Made by a program: the position numbers and the translations under genes
The notes under the pieces: model-generated
Databases searched by the model: none
Seen by the model: the letters and a program-made list of their open reading frames with translations, nothing else
What the model was told of the DNA's origin: nothing
Source: Pseudomonadales bacterium
GTDB lineage: Bacteria; Pseudomonadota; Gammaproteobacteria; Pseudomonadales; Azotimanducaceae
Direction: 5' to 3'
DNA length: 64,000 bases
Assembly (NCBI GenBank): GCA_012103505.1
Contig: WLWP01000001.1
Span: 2,852,001 to 2,916,000 of the forward strand
Part shown: positions 35,556-44,079 of the stretch, one piece after another
Layout: each line of letters starts with the position of its first letter
How positions within the stretch are numbered: the stretch's first letter is position 1

Positions 35556-36026
35556 ATGTACAAGAATGCCTTGGTCGTGGCGCTATTCATGGTTGTTGGG
35601 ATTGCGCATGGGGCGCCAGTGACCTATACGGCAGACCAAGTTTCGAGGGTGGCAAAAGCCATGGATCTGCACAGATCCCGAGCGCAAGAAGTCTTACCAG
35701 CCATTATCAACCATTCATTGCTCGTGACTGATCTAGTTGCGTCAACCAACGCAACGCGTGAACTCTCAGCAAACTCATTTAGTGCCATACAGCGCAGTGC
35801 GAAACTCACTTTCGATGCGCTTAGACCAACTCTTGGTTTTGCCGAAGCGGCGCGTGTTGTGCGCAAGTTAAATTCGCGTTTGTTACCTGTTGCGATGGAT
35901 CCGCAACGAAAGTTGCGTCGATATTGGGCTCATCAAGCTTTAAGACACACACTCAAATCTTCAAATAAATGCTTTCGATCGACACCAGAGCCGTTAGATG
36001 GATCGATTAGACGCGGCTGCCGCTAG
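35556..36026 (+). CDS. Small exported protein of unknown function
   Basis: 156 residues starting at ATG 35556, with AGGGGAGC 9-16 bases upstream. A signal peptide is visible (MYKNALVVALFMVVGIAHGA, cleavage near AHG-A). The mature part looks helical (QVSRVAKAMDLHRSRAQEVL, SAIQRSAKLTFDALRP) and ends in a basic tail (LRRYWAHQALRHTLKSSNK, then SIRRGCR). I recognise no domain. The same frame stays open far upstream, but that stretch only shadows the GFA gene. Confidence 0.65.
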   Translation: MYKNALVVALFMVVGIAHGAPVTYTADQVSRVAKAMDLHRSRAQEVLPAIINHSLLVTDLVASTNATRELSANSFSAIQRSAKLTFDALRPTLGFAEAARVVRKLNSRLLPVAMDPQRKLRRYWAHQALRHTLKSSNKCFRSTPEPLDGSIRRGCR

Positions 36027-36081
36027 CTGACCTACCTAACTCTTGCCACGACGTAGTCCCCCAAACTAGTATCTGGCCATC

Positions 36082-36411
36082 ATGGACTTTGGTATCACCA
36101 AGACAATTCCTGCCTCACGCGGTGACGAAGGCATTGACTCACTATTCGACGGCTCAATTACTGAGTTTGAGTTTCATATGGCAGGGAACCCATCAAAACT
36201 ATCGGTGGGTGACTACGTCTACACGATCTTTAAGGATGAACTCAGAGGTCGGTTAGTCATTACTCACCTCATTCCTGGTGCGACCAATCCGAACTCTGGA
36301 AAACCTCGAACGCTAATCATGGTCCGTTGCCCTGGCGAAAAAGTAGTCCAACCCATTCCCCACAAAGGTCACCGCGGTACACGCTACTACGATGGTGCCG
36401 AATGGCTCTAG
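36082..36411 (+). CDS. Small protein of unknown function
   Basis: 109 residues. No domain recognised with confidence. The region SVGDYVYTIFKDELRGRLVI followed by short strands resembles the compact beta-barrel of ASCH/PUA-like domains, so a nucleotide or RNA-binding role is possible. It has no signal peptide. It lies 55 bp after the exported small protein and ends 103 bp before the convergent CBS gene. Confidence 0.55.
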   Translation: MDFGITKTIPASRGDEGIDSLFDGSITEFEFHMAGNPSKLSVGDYVYTIFKDELRGRLVITHLIPGATNPNSGKPRTLIMVRCPGEKVVQPIPHKGHRGTRYYDGAEWL

Positions 36412-36514
36412 CAGAGCCTCCGGTCGCGATCATAGAGCGCACCGCCCATAGTGAAGACTTCTAGAACAACAGTGAACTTCTATTGTCCCCACAAAGCGGC
36501 TTAGGCTCGTTCAT

Positions 36515-36946
36515 TCATCCGCCTTCAAACCATCGCTTTGGCACATCGAAGTCTTTTATGCACTTGAGTATCGCACGACACGTCAGCTGTCCAACAACCT
36601 GGTTGTGGTCGTTAACGACAGGACGGCGCCGATGCTTGTGATCAAGCATGGACTGCGCTACGTCGATCACATCTGCGTGTGAATGAACGCACTCTACTTC
36701 ACGTGCCATATGATCACCGACAATTATGGTTCCATGCTCGTCACCGTAATAAGTTCCCGAAAGAATGGCACCAAGACAGTCAAGCTCGGAAAGCATGCCA
36801 ACGGGATGTCTGTTCTCGTCGACCACCGTGACACCTGATAGTTTGTGTCTGAGAATTTTATGAATTGCTTCGAATAGTTCCGTCTCAGGTGTCACCACGA
36901 CGGGTCGTTTTACCATGTAGGAATTTACATCTACCAAATTTTTCAT
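36515..36946 (-). CDS. CBS-domain pair protein following the nuo operon
   Basis: 143 residues, two CBS domains (first near SYMVKRPVVVTPETELFEAI, second near DHMAREVECVHSHADVIDVA). GAGGG lies 9 bases before the ATG. It starts 49 bp after nuoN in the same direction and may be read through from the complex I operon. A nucleotide-sensing module tied to respiratory gene expression is plausible, but no direct evidence is seen. Compare the similar protein at 8975-9403. Confidence 0.8.
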   Translation of the reverse strand: MKNLVDVNSYMVKRPVVVTPETELFEAIHKILRHKLSGVTVVDENRHPVGMLSELDCLGAILSGTYYGDEHGTIIVGDHMAREVECVHSHADVIDVAQSMLDHKHRRRPVVNDHNQVVGQLTCRAILKCIKDFDVPKRWFEGG

Positions 36947-36995
36947 GCGTAATGCCCTCTACTGTTTTTGCTGTACAGATTTACGACTGCTCTGT

Positions 36996-38450
36996 TTACA
37001 TCCCGAATTGCTCGAGTAACGCGCGAATTGCGCCGATAAGTGGTGCAGGAATCACACCTATGATGATCACTGTGGCCCCAAGTGTGGAGACAGCGGCAAG
37101 TCCAACACCCGTCGAAGAAGGATGTGGATAGAGTTCGCTAGGATCACGCGTAAGAGTCATGGCATAGATGACTTTGACATAGTAGTACACGCTAATTGCT
37201 GATCCGAGAATTAGTGTCCATAAAAGTAGCCACGCGCCACTCATGATGCTGATATTGACCAAATAAAATTTACCGATGAAACCAGCTGTCAAAGGCATCC
37301 CCATTAGAGAAAGCAAGGCAATCGTAAGTGCTGTTGCCGCAACGGGATTGCGCCAGAAGAGTCCTACGTAAGCTTCAATCGATTCGGCATCATCCCCACC
37401 CTCAGCGCTCGATAATATTGACACAACACCAAAAGCCGTCAGCGTCATCGCCATATACCCGGCCAGATAGATAAGCGCCGTTTCTGCTGGAAACGTACTT
37501 CGATCTAGATAGACGATACCTAACACTGCGATTATGAGGTAACCCATGTGCGCGATCGATGAATAGGCGAGCAGACGCTTAAGATTGGCTTGACGTAGCG
37601 CCAATATATTTCCCAACACCATGGACAGAACAGCCATTGCTGCAAGGAGAAAGGTCACCACCGGGATTTGTAGCGAGTCACTTGTCAAAGCAAACCTAAA
37701 CAACAACGCAAACACCGCGGTTTTGGAAACCGTTGCAATGTATCCAGCCACTGGTGCTGGGGCGCCCTGATAGACGTCTGGCGTCCACATATGGAATGGC
37801 ACCAAAGAGAGCTTGAAGGCTAACCCAGAAAACAGCATGACGTAGCCGACTTGTCTGTACAACATATCCTGTGGGGCGACTTTGCTTGTTGTGCTTACAA
37901 ATTGCATATTCCCGGTCGCGTTGTAGATCATCGCCATACCGAAGAGAATCGTTGTAGAGGCAACCGCTGAAAGCACAAGATATTTCATCGCAGCCTCAAG
38001 CGGCGCGTGTTCTTCTTCCGGATAGGCGACCATTGAGTACAAGGCGATCGAAAGGATTTCGAGTCCAAGAATAAAGCTCGCAAAGTGAGTCGCGGCGGCC
38101 ATGACAATGGCGCCGAGGGTAGCTATCACAAGTAGGATGTAGAACTCCTCGAGCTCGCCTCGTCTGCCTTGTAGGTAGCTATGGCCAAATAGAGCAGTAA
38201 CGATGGCTGAAGTAACGAATAGTAAGGTGAAGAAATTTGCATAGCCGTCGATCAACAGCAGATGCATTGCTCTATGCGGCTCCATATTGAAGCCGCCAAT
38301 CGTGATTAGCAGTGTAACTACGAGCCCTGTGAGGGTTGTAAGAAACGCCGTTAGGTGGCCTCGCGAGAATGCCACCACCAACAACAAGACAACCAACGCA
38401 GCTGCAATACTAATAAGGGGGGCCAAGGATGATATCGTCACGCCGCTCAT
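36996..38450 (-). CDS. nuoN: NADH-quinone oxidoreductase subunit N
   Basis: 484 residues, about 14 hydrophobic helices, close to the 485 of E. coli NuoN. A proton-pump antiporter-like core is visible (KYLVLSAVASTTILFGMAMI, FKLSLVPFHMWTPDVYQGAP, RLLAYSSIAHMGYL) with the conserved Lys and Glu/Asp of the channel. It is an inner-membrane subunit that carries one proton path. Its ATG overlaps the nuoM stop (ATGA), and it is the last gene of the nuo operon. Confidence 0.95.
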   Translation of the reverse strand: MSGVTISSLAPLISIAAALVVLLLVVAFSRGHLTAFLTTLTGLVVTLLITIGGFNMEPHRAMHLLLIDGYANFFTLLFVTSAIVTALFGHSYLQGRRGELEEFYILLVIATLGAIVMAAATHFASFILGLEILSIALYSMVAYPEEEHAPLEAAMKYLVLSAVASTTILFGMAMIYNATGNMQFVSTTSKVAPQDMLYRQVGYVMLFSGLAFKLSLVPFHMWTPDVYQGAPAPVAGYIATVSKTAVFALLFRFALTSDSLQIPVVTFLLAAMAVLSMVLGNILALRQANLKRLLAYSSIAHMGYLIIAVLGIVYLDRSTFPAETALIYLAGYMAMTLTAFGVVSILSSAEGGDDAESIEAYVGLFWRNPVAATALTIALLSLMGMPLTAGFIGKFYLVNISIMSGAWLLLWTLILGSAISVYYYVKVIYAMTLTRDPSELYPHPSSTGVGLAAVSTLGATVIIIGVIPAPLIGAIRALLEQFGM

Positions 38451-39907
38451 GGGCCGCTCCGTAACAGCGCGTCGACAAAAGGCTGTGCGGTATCAAAGAC
38501 AGGTTGGGGGTATACGCCCAACCAGATCAACCCGATCATTAACAAGCCCATAATCGTGAGCTCTCGAGCGCCGAAGTCGGCAATCGGTCCGATCTCTTCC
38601 GTGGGACTGCCTTGAAAAGCTCGCTGCATTAGCAACAGTGAATATACGGCAGATACAACAATGCCGATGGCCGCAATGGCTGTGAGCAGGACATCGGTTT
38701 TGAAAGCTCCCATTAGCACCATAAACTCACCCACAAAATTTCCCAGGCCAGGCATGCCAAGGGAGGCAACGACAAAGAAGAGCGTTACAGTTCCCATACG
38801 AGGTGCGCGCATCCACAAACCACCCATCTTTGACATATCGCGCGTGTGCAACCGTTGCTGTATCGCTCCAGCCATCATGAACAGTGCAGCTGTAGATAGC
38901 CCATGTGCGATCATTTGCATAATTGCACCTTGGATCGCAATCTGATTGGCCGCATAAACCCCCAATAGAACAAAGCCCATGTGACTGACGCTGCTGTAAG
39001 CCACAAGACGCTTAAAATCTGTCTGACTAAAGGCCAGATATCCGCCATAAACAACGCTAAGTGCCCCTAGCGCCATTGCCGGCCACCTAAAATCGATAGC
39101 AGCATCAGGAAACAGCGGTACGACAAAACGAATGAGCCCGTAGGCGCCAGTTTTCAGGAGAATACCTGCCAGAATGACGCTCCCAGCGGTGGGCGCTTGC
39201 GTATGCGCATCAGGCAACCAGGTATGAAAAGGGACACCGGGCAGCTTCACAACGAAGGCAATAAAAAAGCCCAGCATCAACCAGAATCCAAGCTGGCCTG
39301 TGATATCCGCTTCGAGCAGCACGTGATAGTCGAAGGTCATGACGCCGGTGTTCTGATAGTTGACGAACACGAGAGCCAGGATCGAGACAAGCATTAAAAG
39401 ACCGCTGATCTGGGTAAAGAGAAAGAACTTCATCGCAGCATAGCCACGATTTTCATGGCCCCATACCGCAATCAAGAAGTACATGGGGATGAGCATGACT
39501 TCCCAGAAAACGAACAGCAGGAACAAATCATATGCTGTGAAGACCCCGACAACGCCCGCGAGCGTCCACATCAGGTTGAACTGGAAGAAACCAGTCCGAG
39601 ATTCGATCTCTGACCAAGACGATACGACTGAGACAATACCCAGAAACAAAGTCAGACCAACCAACATCAAACTGAGACCATCCATCTCCAACTGGACACT
39701 GATCCCAAAGTCCTCTATCCAGGCGATACGTGTCTGTGCATAAACTCCTCCTTCAGCGCCTTCCAGCCATACGCTTATCAGCCACGCACCGGCACCAAGG
39801 AGGACTGCGATGGATATCCAGCGTGGTATGTCTTTGCTTACTCGACTACTAGAACCAGCAAGGCAGCCACCGAGGAGAAGTAAGAGGATTAGCCCAAGCA
39901 GGTTCAT
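38447..39907 (-). CDS. nuoM: NADH-quinone oxidoreductase subunit M
   Basis: 486 residues from the ATG at 39907, slightly shorter than E. coli NuoM (509). Antiporter-like helices include LFVFWEVMLIPMYFLI, KLPGVPFHTWLPDAHTQAPT and RLVAYSSVSHMGFVLLG, with the conserved Glu and Lys of the proton path. The frame extends to 39970, but the ATG at 39907 overlaps the nuoL stop by 4 bp and is preferred. It pumps protons in the membrane arm. Confidence 0.95.
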   Translation of the reverse strand: MNLLGLILLLLLGGCLAGSSSRVSKDIPRWISIAVLLGAGAWLISVWLEGAEGGVYAQTRIAWIEDFGISVQLEMDGLSLMLVGLTLFLGIVSVVSSWSEIESRTGFFQFNLMWTLAGVVGVFTAYDLFLLFVFWEVMLIPMYFLIAVWGHENRGYAAMKFFLFTQISGLLMLVSILALVFVNYQNTGVMTFDYHVLLEADITGQLGFWLMLGFFIAFVVKLPGVPFHTWLPDAHTQAPTAGSVILAGILLKTGAYGLIRFVVPLFPDAAIDFRWPAMALGALSVVYGGYLAFSQTDFKRLVAYSSVSHMGFVLLGVYAANQIAIQGAIMQMIAHGLSTAALFMMAGAIQQRLHTRDMSKMGGLWMRAPRMGTVTLFFVVASLGMPGLGNFVGEFMVLMGAFKTDVLLTAIAAIGIVVSAVYSLLLMQRAFQGSPTEEIGPIADFGARELTIMGLLMIGLIWLGVYPQPVFDTAQPFVDALLRSGP

Positions 39908-41748
39908 CCGAGCACCAGTGCTAAGAGGAAAACAAGAGCAAGCCCGAATCCCATGTTGGCCGCGTACCACCGCAACTGCCCGGTCTGTGTTCGTACGATG
40001 CTCTTGTTCAGAGTTTCGAAAATCGTAACAATCAAGTTATAGAGCTGATCGATCGGCTCGTTGCGAACTAGGTTCGCGAACCGCGTAAATGGATTGACCA
40101 AGGTCGCATCAAAGAGACGATCGAAATCCCATCCGCGACGTAAGAACCCTTGTAGACCCGTCTCTTCGGTGCCTTCAGTCGGTTGACGGTTCCGATAGAG
40201 CACGAAGCCTAACAAGACGCCGATAATGGGTATCGCTGCAGTTAACCAAACCAACCATGTGCCGTGGTTACTGTTACCCAAACCGCCATCGGGCAGAACG
40301 CCGGTCACCGCTGAAAGCCCAAACCACCCACCGCCAAGTGCCAGCATGGCTAACACGACCAATGGTAGGGTCATATTCCAGCTGCTGTGATCATGGGCCT
40401 CGTTCCGCTGCTCGCCAAAAAAAACAAGCATCATCATGCGCAAGGAATACATCGAGGTTAAAAGTGCCGCCAAACCGGCGATCGTCCAAAAGAACGGACC
40501 GTATTGCGGCAGATCAAAACTGATCAGCAATATTTCATCTTTGCTATAGAAGCCCGATGTGAGCGGTAGCGCAGCCAATGCAGCACTGCCGATGGTCATA
40601 CAGAAGAATGGCACCGGCAGGGCTTTCCTTAAGCCACCCATGCGATACACGTTTTGTTCGTGATGGAGCGCTAGAATGACTGAACCGGCAGAAAGGAAGA
40701 GGAGAGCTTTGAAGAAAGCATGGGTCATAAGATGGAATATCGCGGCGGACCAGGCACCTACGCCCAACGCGAAAAACATGTAACCGATCTGGCTCATCGT
40801 CGAATACGCGAGAATTCGTTTGAGGTCGGTCTGCGTCATCGCGCTACAAGCCGCGATGAATAGCGTCAAGAGCCCGATCACAGCTACCATGAGTTGCGCC
40901 GTTTGTGACAGCAAGAAAAGATCATGCGTTCGCGCGATGAGGTAAACCCCCGCAGTCACCATGGTCGCCGCATGTATAAGGGCGCTGACTGGTGTTGGAC
41001 CAGCCATCGCATCTGGCAGCCATGTTTGTAACGGAACCTGAGCGGATTTACCCATGGCGCCGCCAAGCAGAAGGCACGCGATCACGGTGTTAATGGATGA
41101 GCCTTCTGGCCAAGTATCTGTAGCCAAGATCAGAGCGGACTGAATCTCGATAGTGCCTAACTCTCTGAACATGAGAAATAAGCCAAGCGCCATGGCCGTA
41201 TCTCCAACTCGCGTAACCACAAAAGCCTTGCGCGCGGCGTACCCGTTTTCTGGTTTCTCGTGGTAGAACCCTATTAGCAGATAGCTACAGAGACCGACCC
41301 CTTCCCAACCTAAAAAGAGAACCAGTAAGTTGTCACCGAGCACAAGCATCAACATGGCAAACACAAACAAGTTCATGTACGCGAAGAAACGGCTGTAGCC
41401 AGTTTCTCCTGCCATGTAACCGGTTGCATATAGATGGATAAGAAAACCAACGCCTGTTATGACACCAGTCATCACCATAGCGAGGCCATCGAAATACAAA
41501 CGAATGTTGACTGTTAGGTCACCGACAGCAATCCATGTCCAGAAAGTATGAACATAGGCCGCCTGGCCAGATTCCATGAACGCCAGCGACACCAAGAGCG
41601 TGAACACTGCGGCAAGGCCTACTGACCCCGCGCCAACGAAGGCAACGATTCGATCGGGTAACCGCCCCTCGGTCAGGAACAACACAACAAAGCCGAGTAG
41701 TGGCAACACCGGCACCCACCCAAGCAACTCCATGCCAAACCCGCTCAT
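39904..41748 (-). CDS. nuoL: NADH-quinone oxidoreductase subunit L
   Basis: 614 residues, equal in length to E. coli NuoL (613). About 16 hydrophobic helices, an antiporter core ([56 protein letters not shown]) and the long C-terminal lateral-helix region. It is the distal proton pump of complex I. ATG overlaps the nuoK stop by 4 bp. Confidence 0.95.
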   Translation of the reverse strand: MSGFGMELLGWVPVLPLLGFVVLFLTEGRLPDRIVAFVGAGSVGLAAVFTLLVSLAFMESGQAAYVHTFWTWIAVGDLTVNIRLYFDGLAMVMTGVITGVGFLIHLYATGYMAGETGYSRFFAYMNLFVFAMLMLVLGDNLLVLFLGWEGVGLCSYLLIGFYHEKPENGYAARKAFVVTRVGDTAMALGLFLMFRELGTIEIQSALILATDTWPEGSSINTVIACLLLGGAMGKSAQVPLQTWLPDAMAGPTPVSALIHAATMVTAGVYLIARTHDLFLLSQTAQLMVAVIGLLTLFIAACSAMTQTDLKRILAYSTMSQIGYMFFALGVGAWSAAIFHLMTHAFFKALLFLSAGSVILALHHEQNVYRMGGLRKALPVPFFCMTIGSAALAALPLTSGFYSKDEILLISFDLPQYGPFFWTIAGLAALLTSMYSLRMMMLVFFGEQRNEAHDHSSWNMTLPLVVLAMLALGGGWFGLSAVTGVLPDGGLGNSNHGTWLVWLTAAIPIIGVLLGFVLYRNRQPTEGTEETGLQGFLRRGWDFDRLFDATLVNPFTRFANLVRNEPIDQLYNLIVTIFETLNKSIVRTQTGQLRWYAANMGFGLALVFLLALVLG

Positions 41749-42059
41749 CCGCTCAACTCGTTGATAGCGTCGATGTCGAGACTACGAAAGCGACGTTCGA
41801 GTTGGAGAATTAGTCCCAGAGCAAGTGCAGCTTCTGCTGCTGCAAGCGAAAGAACCAACATGTACATGATTTGCCCATCAGGTTCTGCCCAACGCGCACC
41901 GGCTGCAACAAAGGCAAGACCACACGCGTTGAGCATGATTTCAAGCGACATGAGCATGAAGATCACGTTGCGTCTGACCAATACACCAGTCAGGCCAATC
42001 ACGAAGAGCGTCGCTGCTAGCAGCAGCACATGATCCAGAGCGATAGCAGTGCCCGTCAT
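41745..42059 (-). CDS. nuoK: NADH-quinone oxidoreductase subunit K
   Basis: 104 residues with three hydrophobic helices and the conserved acidic residues in [18 protein letters not shown] and [17 protein letters not shown]. It sits in the proton channel near the quinone site. Its ATG overlaps the nuoJ stop and its stop overlaps the nuoL start. Confidence 0.95.
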   Translation of the reverse strand: MTGTAIALDHVLLLAATLFVIGLTGVLVRRNVIFMLMSLEIMLNACGLAFVAAGARWAEPDGQIMYMLVLSLAAAEAALALGLILQLERRFRSLDIDAINELSG

Positions 42060-42574
42060 GTCTCAAACTCCTCACGACGAGCACGAAGGTAGCGCCGGCC
42101 TAGATGATAGGCACCGACCAAGGCGGCGAGTAAAAGGATTGAGGCAAGTTCTACAGCGAGTAAGTACGGTCCGTACAGCGCGATGCCCACCTGCTTGGGC
42201 GAGACTGGTTGGCCGGAGGTGTCGATCGGACTACCAAAAATTAGATAGCTCAACTCGAGCAATAGGACAAACGTTAGCAACCCCGGTCCGATCCAAGCTT
42301 TCGGATCGAGCCATTGGCGTTCTTGCGCAACAGAACTCTGCCCTAAATTGAGCATCATGACGACAAACAAGAACAACACCATGATCGCCCCAGCGTAAAT
42401 CACCACCTCCAACGCTGCCGCAAACGGGGCCCCCAAGAGATAGAAGATAACGGCAATGGATAGCAGCGAAACGATCAGATAGATCAGCGCGTGAGAGGCG
42501 TTAGTGCGAGTAATTACAACGATAGTACTCGTCAACGAGACTGCGGCGGCGATATAGAAAAGAGTCGTTTCCAT
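42056..42574 (-). CDS. nuoJ: NADH-quinone oxidoreductase subunit J
   Basis: 172 residues with five hydrophobic helices and the family motif [19 protein letters not shown]. It is a membrane subunit close to the quinone cavity. It begins 34 bp after nuoI and overlaps nuoK by 4 bp. Confidence 0.95.
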   Translation of the reverse strand: METTLFYIAAAVSLTSTIVVITRTNASHALIYLIVSLLSIAVIFYLLGAPFAAALEVVIYAGAIMVLFLFVVMMLNLGQSSVAQERQWLDPKAWIGPGLLTFVLLLELSYLIFGSPIDTSGQPVSPKQVGIALYGPYLLAVELASILLLAALVGAYHLGRRYLRARREEFET

Positions 42575-42608
42575 ATTTCTAAACTGATCCTTTAATCAAC
42601 ACTCACAA

Positions 42609-43124
42609 TCACGGCAGCAGGCTATGAACATCAACGGGTGGAGACTCACGCTCGGCTTGACCTTTGCCTTTTCCGGCTATCGTCTTACCTGCGACCTGCC
42701 AAAAGCTGTAGTCCGGATATTTTCCCGGCCCATCAATCAGCAGATGCTCCTTCTCATAGATCATGCTCTCCCGGTCGTATTCGCAGAGCTCGAAATCGGG
42801 GGTTAGCTGAATCGCATAAGTGGGACATGCTTCTTCACACATTCCACACATGATGCAGCGAGAAAAATTGATACGAAAAAATTCGGGATACCATCGCCCA
42901 TCATCGCTCTCTGTTTTTTGCAAGGCGATGCAGTCAACAGGACAAGCGACCGCACACAAATTGCACGATACACAACGCTCCTCTCCATCCGGATCTCGAG
43001 TTAGTACTATTCGGCCACGGTAACGGGGTGCTAGGTAAGGCATTTCTTCTGGATATTGCACCGTCTCGTTGCGGGAAAAGGTATGCGTGAGAACGGTCCA
43101 AATAGTGCGTAGCTGACTTAGCAT
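42609..43124 (-). CDS. nuoI: NADH-quinone oxidoreductase subunit I (two 4Fe-4S)
   Basis: 171 residues from the ATG at 43124. Two 4Fe-4S ferredoxin motifs are clear ([15 protein letters not shown] and [15 protein letters not shown]), making clusters N6a and N6b that pass electrons to NuoB. An upstream TTG at 43136 stays in frame but overlaps nuoH; the ATG, one base after the nuoH stop codon, is preferred. Confidence 0.95.
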   Translation of the reverse strand: MLSQLRTIWTVLTHTFSRNETVQYPEEMPYLAPRYRGRIVLTRDPDGEERCVSCNLCAVACPVDCIALQKTESDDGRWYPEFFRINFSRCIMCGMCEEACPTYAIQLTPDFELCEYDRESMIYEKEHLLIDGPGKYPDYSFWQVAGKTIAGKGKGQAERESPPVDVHSLLP

Positions 43125-43125
43125 G

Positions 43126-44076
43126 TTATGTCTCAAACCATAATAGGAGAAAGCCGGTCACAAGAATGTTCAACAGTGTGATCGGCAGCAGAATCTTCCA
43201 ACCAAGTGACATTAGTTGGTCGTAGCGTGGACGAGGAATGGCTGCTCGGAGCAAAACGAAAAAGCAGATAACAAGTCCAGTTTTGAGCGAGAACCAAAAG
43301 ATAGGTGGCAAAAAGTCAGGACCCAGCCAGCCACCGAAAAAGAGTGTGACTACAATGGCCGACGTCAAAATCACGGACAGATATTCTCCGACCATAATCA
43401 AGCCAAACTTCATCCCAGAGTATTCTGTGTGAAATCCGGCTGTAAGCTCGTGCTCTGCTTCAGGCAAATCAAAAGGCAATCTGTGTGCCTCAGCAATCCC
43501 GGCAATCATAAATACGACAAAACCAAGAAACTGCGGTACTACGTACCAAATGTCTTTTTGCGCTACGACGACTTCGTTGAGGTTGAAACTGCCTGTTTGC
43601 ATCACGACACCCATCAACGACAAGCCCATGAACACTTCATAAGTCACCATTTGAGCCGCGCTGCGAAGCCCTCCCAAGAGGGAGTATTTGTTGTTGCTAG
43701 CCAAGCCACCTAGCAGCACACCGTAGACTGCGAGGGAGGTCATCGCGAGGAAGAAGAGGATGCCGATGTTAAGATCTATGATGTGGAGCCCGGGACCAAA
43801 GGGTACAACCGAAAATCCCATGAGCATTCCAGCCGCAATCGCGAGCGGCGCTAGAACAAACACCACACGATCAGCAAACGGTGGCACCCAATCGTCTTTC
43901 GTGAGGAGTTTGATGACATCGGCGATGATTTGCAGGCTACCAAATGGTCCAAGTCGATTCGGACCCAATCGATCCTGCCAGAATCCCAACAAACGTCTTT
44001 CCCACCAAACGAGGACGGCCGCTGCGAACAAACTGCCTAGCAGTACCGGAAGTATCATAAGAAATTCAGCTTCCAT
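43126..44076 (-). CDS. nuoH: NADH-quinone oxidoreductase subunit H
   Basis: 316 residues with eight hydrophobic helices. The quinone-pocket loop is visible ([40 protein letters not shown] with acidic residues, and [13 protein letters not shown] near the C-terminus). It joins the peripheral and membrane arms of complex I. It starts 3 bp after the nuoG stop. Confidence 0.95.
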   Translation of the reverse strand: MEAEFLMILPVLLGSLFAAAVLVWWERRLLGFWQDRLGPNRLGPFGSLQIIADVIKLLTKDDWVPPFADRVVFVLAPLAIAAGMLMGFSVVPFGPGLHIIDLNIGILFFLAMTSLAVYGVLLGGLASNNKYSLLGGLRSAAQMVTYEVFMGLSLMGVVMQTGSFNLNEVVVAQKDIWYVVPQFLGFVVFMIAGIAEAHRLPFDLPEAEHELTAGFHTEYSGMKFGLIMVGEYLSVILTSAIVVTLFFGGWLGPDFLPPIFWFSLKTGLVICFFVLLRAAIPRPRYDQLMSLGWKILLPITLLNILVTGFLLLWFET

Positions 44077-44079
44077 TGT

